Part shown: positions 6,451 through 9,251 of the stretch, one piece after another
Layout of the letters: the number at the start of each line of letters is the position of its first letter
How positions within the stretch are numbered: the stretch's first letter is position 1
Assembly (NCBI GenBank): GCA_965658615.1
Contig: CBFHSX010000054.1
Coordinates: 1 to 9,251 of the forward strand
Reading direction: 5' to 3'
Source of the DNA: UBA8337 sp965658615
GTDB lineage: Bacteria > Pseudomonadota > Alphaproteobacteria > RS24
Length of the DNA: 9,251 nucleotides
Position numbers and translations under genes: made by a program
Notes under the pieces: model-generated
What the model was told of the DNA's origin: nothing
What the model saw: only the letters and a program-made list of their open reading frames with translations
Databases searched by the model: none

Positions 6451-7503
6451 TTAGTCAGATAAAACCGTACCGGCGACCTGCGGCAATGCGGCCATATTGG
6501 CGGCGCCGGTCAAAAAGCAAGTGAGGCGCATTTGTTGCTGCCAGTCGCCCAGCTTTGCAACCAGTCTAGCCGTGGCTTTATCATGCGGCAAGTCGAGCGC
6601 GGCGGTAAGAAACGGTCCGGCGGCGGCCGTAAAATCTGCGCCGCTCCATATCGCCTTGGCGGCGTCGAGCCCGTGCTGAATGCCACCGGACGCGATGACC
6701 GTTAGCCCGTGCATGTGGCCGCGCTTGGCCTGCACAGCTTGCAATGCTTCCAAAGTGGTGATGCCCCAATCGAGAAACGGTGCGAACACATCATCGCCAC
6801 CATCACGGCGAGCCTGCTCGATGCGCGTCCAATTTGTACCGCCCAGACCGGCCAATTCGACATGGCGCACACCGGCCAGATAGAGACGCTCAATCGTCTC
6901 AACCGACAGACCGGCGCCGACTTCCTTGACGCATATCGGCACGGGTAGGGTTTCGATAAGCCGCCCCAGCGCGTCGGTTAGCCCTCGCCAATCCGTATTG
7001 CCGCCGGGCTGCACGGCTTCTTGCAGCGGGTTTAAGTGGACCATCAGCGCATTGGCTTCGACCATTTCAACCGCGCGACGGGCCATGTCGAGCCCTTCGG
7101 GTTTAACCAATTGCGCGCCGCCCAAATTGCCGAGCAAAAACGCATTGGGCGCGTGGCGGCGTAATTCTTTGCTGCCCTCAGCCGCCCAGTCGGCCGACAG
7201 GGCCGTGCGTTGCGAGCCGAGCGCCAGCGGAATATTGGCGGCCTCCGCTGCTTCGGCCAGCGCCAGATTGAGCGCATCGCCGCGTGATGTGCCGCCGGTC
7301 ATGGCACCGATCATTAGTGGCATGGTGAAGCGACGGCCCAATAAAGAGGCCTCGGTTGTGACTTCCTCGAGCGCCAATTCGGGCAGTGCTTGATGGGTCA
7401 GCTTGACCCGTTCAAAGCCGGTCGGCTTTTGCGCCTGCGCGTGTGGTTGCGCCGCCAAATCGAGATGTTGGTCTTTGCGTTTTTCGTGGTCACGCGGCTG
7501 CAT
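6451..7503 (-). CDS. fni: Type 2 (FMN-dependent) isopentenyl-diphosphate delta-isomerase
   Basis: The enzyme interconverts isopentenyl and dimethylallyl diphosphate, the C5 units for carotenoid synthesis, using reduced FMN and Mg2+. The start at 7503 gives 350 residues, the normal size, and has AGGAG at 7511-7515. A longer frame to 7548 would run back into blh without such a site. Motifs of the TIM-barrel flavoprotein are R9-K-D-x-H13 at the N-terminus, P62-L-M-I-G-A-M-T-G-G71, GSQR (96-99), G125-N-L-G-G, and H156-L-N-P-L-Q161-E162, which holds the catalytic Gln and metal-binding Glu known from studied enzymes. Further on are VKEVGAGLS, GLGGTNW, and the phosphate/FMN loop ASGGIQHGLDAAKAIWSGAD. 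It overlaps the end of blh by 14 nt, implying coupled translation in a retinal operon. It is unrelated in fold to the type 1 Idi of E. coli. Confidence 0.95.
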   Translation of the reverse strand: MQPRDHEKRKDQHLDLAAQPHAQAQKPTGFERVKLTHQALPELALEEVTTEASLLGRRFTMPLMIGAMTGGTSRGDALNLALAEAAEAANIPLALGSQRTALSADWAAEGSKELRRHAPNAFLLGNLGGAQLVKPEGLDMARRAVEMVEANALMVHLNPLQEAVQPGGNTDWRGLTDALGRLIETLPVPICVKEVGAGLSVETIERLYLAGVRHVELAGLGGTNWTRIEQARRDGGDDVFAPFLDWGITTLEALQAVQAKRGHMHGLTVIASGGIQHGLDAAKAIWSGADFTAAAGPFLTAALDLPHDKATARLVAKLGDWQQQMRLTCFLTGAANMAALPQVAGTVLSD

Positions 7504-8308
7504 GGCGCGTCTCCTGTAGCTTGTCGGTAACGAGATCGAAGCCGTCAATCAGCACCATATGCGGCACGGTGAGCGCCGCCAGACCGATAAACAGACTGCG
7601 CATTAAGCTGTCGCCCAAGTGAGCTGCATCCAGCAATATGGTGGCAATGGCTATGGCGGCAACGGCGATAACGGCCAGCCCGGCCGCCAGCATTTTATTG
7701 TGCGGCGTGTTGAGGCGCTCATCTGCCGCCAAACGGGCAAAGTGGCGCGCGCTATGTATGGCGCAAAAATACAATGCAAAAGCCACAAGCGGCGGCACAA
7801 TCCAAGCCAGCACAATCAAAGCACAAATCTCGCCAATCGCGGCTAGGCTAAGGCGCGCGCGCATAATGGCAATGCCGAAGGCGGCCAGCCAAAGCAGAAA
7901 CATCATATGCAGCCCGACAAATAGCGGCCATATATCAGCCCCCGCATGCGTCAGAAGCCTGAACAAGGCCGTTACCTCTCCCGCATGCGCCAAGGCAATA
8001 TGCATGATAAAGCCGCCATGCAGCATCGCCCGCCATGGCAGGTCTTGACGCCCATAGGCCAGCGCGTCACCGCGCCCGAAATGATATAGGGTGAGGGCCA
8101 AAAACGCTGTCAGCGCCATCAGCGGCGCGGTCAACCAAAGCCCGATAACCAGTAAGGCGGTGGCGATATAAGCCAGTATGAAGCCCGCCAGCTTGAGGCG
8201 ATTATCGACAAAGCGCGTTGTCATGGCCAGCCCGGCATCGGCCGCGCCATGCGGCACACCGATGAGCAGCACGGCCAGCAGAGCCACCATGTCGAGCGGG
8301 CCGATCAT
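7490..8308 (-). CDS. blh: Brp/Blh family beta-carotene 15,15'-dioxygenase
   Basis: Blh is an iron-dependent membrane enzyme that splits beta-carotene into two molecules of retinal, the chromophore of rhodopsins. The 272-residue product is strongly hydrophobic with several membrane helices. The conserved His residues proposed as iron ligands are all present: H20 in G-V-P-H-G-A-A-D, H76 in L-Y-H-F-G-R-G-D, and H185 with H189 in H-S-A-R-H-F. A further conserved P249-H250 lies near the C-terminus (TVPHMVLIDG). As I recall, these fit the positions (about 21, 78, 188, 192) reported for a marine metagenomic Blh. The start has GGAG 6 nt upstream (8318-8315). Its ATG overlaps the crtY stop as ATGA, and its 3' end overlaps the isomerase start by 14 nt. 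The crtY-blh order is the classic proteorhodopsin-cassette arrangement. Confidence 0.94.
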   Translation of the reverse strand: MIGPLDMVALLAVLLIGVPHGAADAGLAMTTRFVDNRLKLAGFILAYIATALLVIGLWLTAPLMALTAFLALTLYHFGRGDALAYGRQDLPWRAMLHGGFIMHIALAHAGEVTALFRLLTHAGADIWPLFVGLHMMFLLWLAAFGIAIMRARLSLAAIGEICALIVLAWIVPPLVAFALYFCAIHSARHFARLAADERLNTPHNKMLAAGLAVIAVAAIAIATILLDAAHLGDSLMRSLFIGLAALTVPHMVLIDGFDLVTDKLQETRHAAA

Positions 8309-9251
8309 ACCACGCTCCGCAAAAACGGGGCTTTCGGCACAGCCATAATAACCCGCAACAGGGTTGCGAGGCGTGCCCGCCCATTCATGAAAGCGGCGAA
8401 CTCATCGCCTTGCAGGTGCTGCGCCATGGCGAGAAAAATATCGGGTGCTTGCGCGGGAAAGCGCGTCAGCACACGCAGAAACACTTGGTCCATCCAGCTC
8501 TCAAAGCGGCTTGTGCCCGGGCGCACTTTGCCGGTTTGCCCCAGCGTGTTGATCTGTCGATGGATTTGGTAAAACGCATAGCCGCTGGAGGCGCGCAAAG
8601 CCCCGCCGGCCAAGCCGACCCCCATGCCCGGGCCATGATGGCGCAGGCGCGCCATCGGGATGACGCCGTGCTCGCGCGTCGTTTGGCTGAAGCCGACATG
8701 GCCGTAATGCGCCGCCAAATAAGCTTTGATCTGCTCATTATACCAATCTTGCGGTTGGACGTCGCGCGAGAACATGGTCGACTCGACCAGCGCCCGGCGA
8801 TCAGAAAAGGGCAGCAAATAGATGAAATGAACGCCGTGGCTTTGCGTGACCCGAAAATCCATCAAAATTGCCGTTTCGGGGTCGAAGCAGGCCCGGTCTG
8901 CGGTAACTTCCAGACCACCGAAATGTTGCAGCAAGCAGTCCTGTGGAGCTTCATAATGGGCTGTGTCATACAGCTTACAGCCCATCTGCGCGGCGTCCTG
9001 TTTCGATAATTTGCGCGCGATGTAATCCACACGCTCGCCGAGTTGCGCCGCCAAATGCCCTTCATAGTCGGCCGAGGCGAGGGCGCGATAGATGCTGCGG
9101 CTGCCTCGTAATGTGGCGCACCCGTCGGGACTGACAATTTGCCATTTTTGCCAATCGCCTTTCGCCATGCGGCGCGGTGTATCGAGATAGCTCTCACCGG
9201 TATCCCAATAACCCCATATATGGTTTGGGCGCGGCGCGCTGTCGCCATAAA
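8305..9251 (-). CDS. crtY: Lycopene beta-cyclase CrtY, N-terminus cut by window edge
   Basis: CrtY closes both ends of lycopene into beta rings to make beta-carotene, the substrate of the next gene, blh. The frame stays open to the window edge on the minus strand. The ATG at 9168 is internal: upstream codons read PRPNHIWGYWD, the counterpart of the NHTW(S/G) segment near the N-terminus of known CrtY proteins. About 315 residues are visible. Probably only some 40 are missing, including the FAD-binding GxGxxG. Family features are LLQHFGGLEV, the MDFRV-TQS stretch, GVHFIYLLPFSDRRALVESTMFS, EHGVIPM, and GGALRASSGYAFYQIHRQI in the C-terminal FAD-contact region. A segment usually reading like D-x-R reads Y-D-T-A-H here (8970-8956). 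The stop overlaps the blh ATG by 4 nt. Confidence 0.93.
   Translation of the reverse strand, partial: YGDSAPRPNHIWGYWDTGESYLDTPRRMAKGDWQKWQIVSPDGCATLRGSRSIYRALASADYEGHLAAQLGERVDYIARKLSKQDAAQMGCKLYDTAHYEAPQDCLLQHFGGLEVTADRACFDPETAILMDFRVTQSHGVHFIYLLPFSDRRALVESTMFSRDVQPQDWYNEQIKAYLAAHYGHVGFSQTTREHGVIPMARLRHHGPGMGVGLAGGALRASSGYAFYQIHRQINTLGQTGKVRPGTSRFESWMDQVFLRVLTRFPAQAPDIFLAMAQHLQGDEFAAFMNGRARLATLLRVIMAVPKAPFLRSVV

Noticed and set aside
6926..7393. 155-codon + strand open frame opposite the isomerase gene
   Set aside because: Ser/Ala/Pro-rich shadow of a well-supported type 2 isomerase.
8410..9009. 199-codon + strand open frame opposite crtY
   Set aside because: The minus-strand frame has clear lycopene cyclase motifs; the + strand translation resembles no family.
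9166..9168. ATG as the crtY start
   Set aside because: In-frame codons upstream to the window edge encode the conserved NHIWGYWD-like segment, so the true start is outside the window.
9214..9223. Palindrome CCATATATGG as a possible operator
   Set aside because: It lies within conserved crtY codons (His-Ile-Trp-Gly), so the palindrome is most simply chance.

Overview
The window looks like chromosomal DNA of an alphaproteobacterium, probably a marine planktonic one (inference). The + strand order gyrA, coaD, cyclophilin, queA, tgt is a familiar alphaproteobacterial arrangement. The GyrA C-terminal domain carries the insertion and acidic tail usual for that class. Base composition is moderately GC-rich and fairly even. 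The minus-strand genes at the right end are three consecutive steps of retinal synthesis, typical of proteorhodopsin-bearing marine bacteria. Genus cannot be fixed from the sequence alone.

Layout. Positions 2-4870 (+) hold a tightly packed housekeeping block: the 3' part of gyrA (gyrase A), coaD (coenzyme A synthesis), a secreted or dual-start cyclophilin, queA and tgt (two steps of queuosine tRNA modification). Gaps are 2, 29 and 6 nt, and queA/tgt share one base. After a 77-nt gap comes a small Sel1-repeat lipoprotein gene (4948-5496, +). It meets the minus-strand block tail to tail, and the two stop codons interlock in one CTAG tetranucleotide (5493-5496).

Reading leftward from the right edge, the minus strand carries crtY (lycopene beta-cyclase, N-terminus outside the window), blh (beta-carotene 15,15'-dioxygenase), a type 2 isopentenyl-diphosphate isomerase, a PaaI-like hotdog thioesterase and a MAPEG membrane protein. 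crtY/blh overlap by 4 nt and blh/idi by 14 nt, so these three are almost certainly one translationally coupled operon. Isomerase supplies DMAPP for the C40 carotenoid, CrtY cyclises lycopene to beta-carotene, and Blh cleaves that to retinal. crtB, crtI, crtE and a rhodopsin gene are therefore expected just beyond position 9251, but none is visible here. The last two genes lie 58 and 63 nt further along and may or may not be co-transcribed.

No stretch over 300 nt lacks a gene. I see no tRNA, rRNA, CRISPR array, insertion sequence or attachment site. The best targets for follow-up are the retinal cassette and its unseen neighbours, a Tgt that has lost two of its three zinc cysteines, a cyclophilin with a second in-frame start behind a strong ribosome binding site, and a hairpin that would hide the ribosome binding site of the thioesterase gene.
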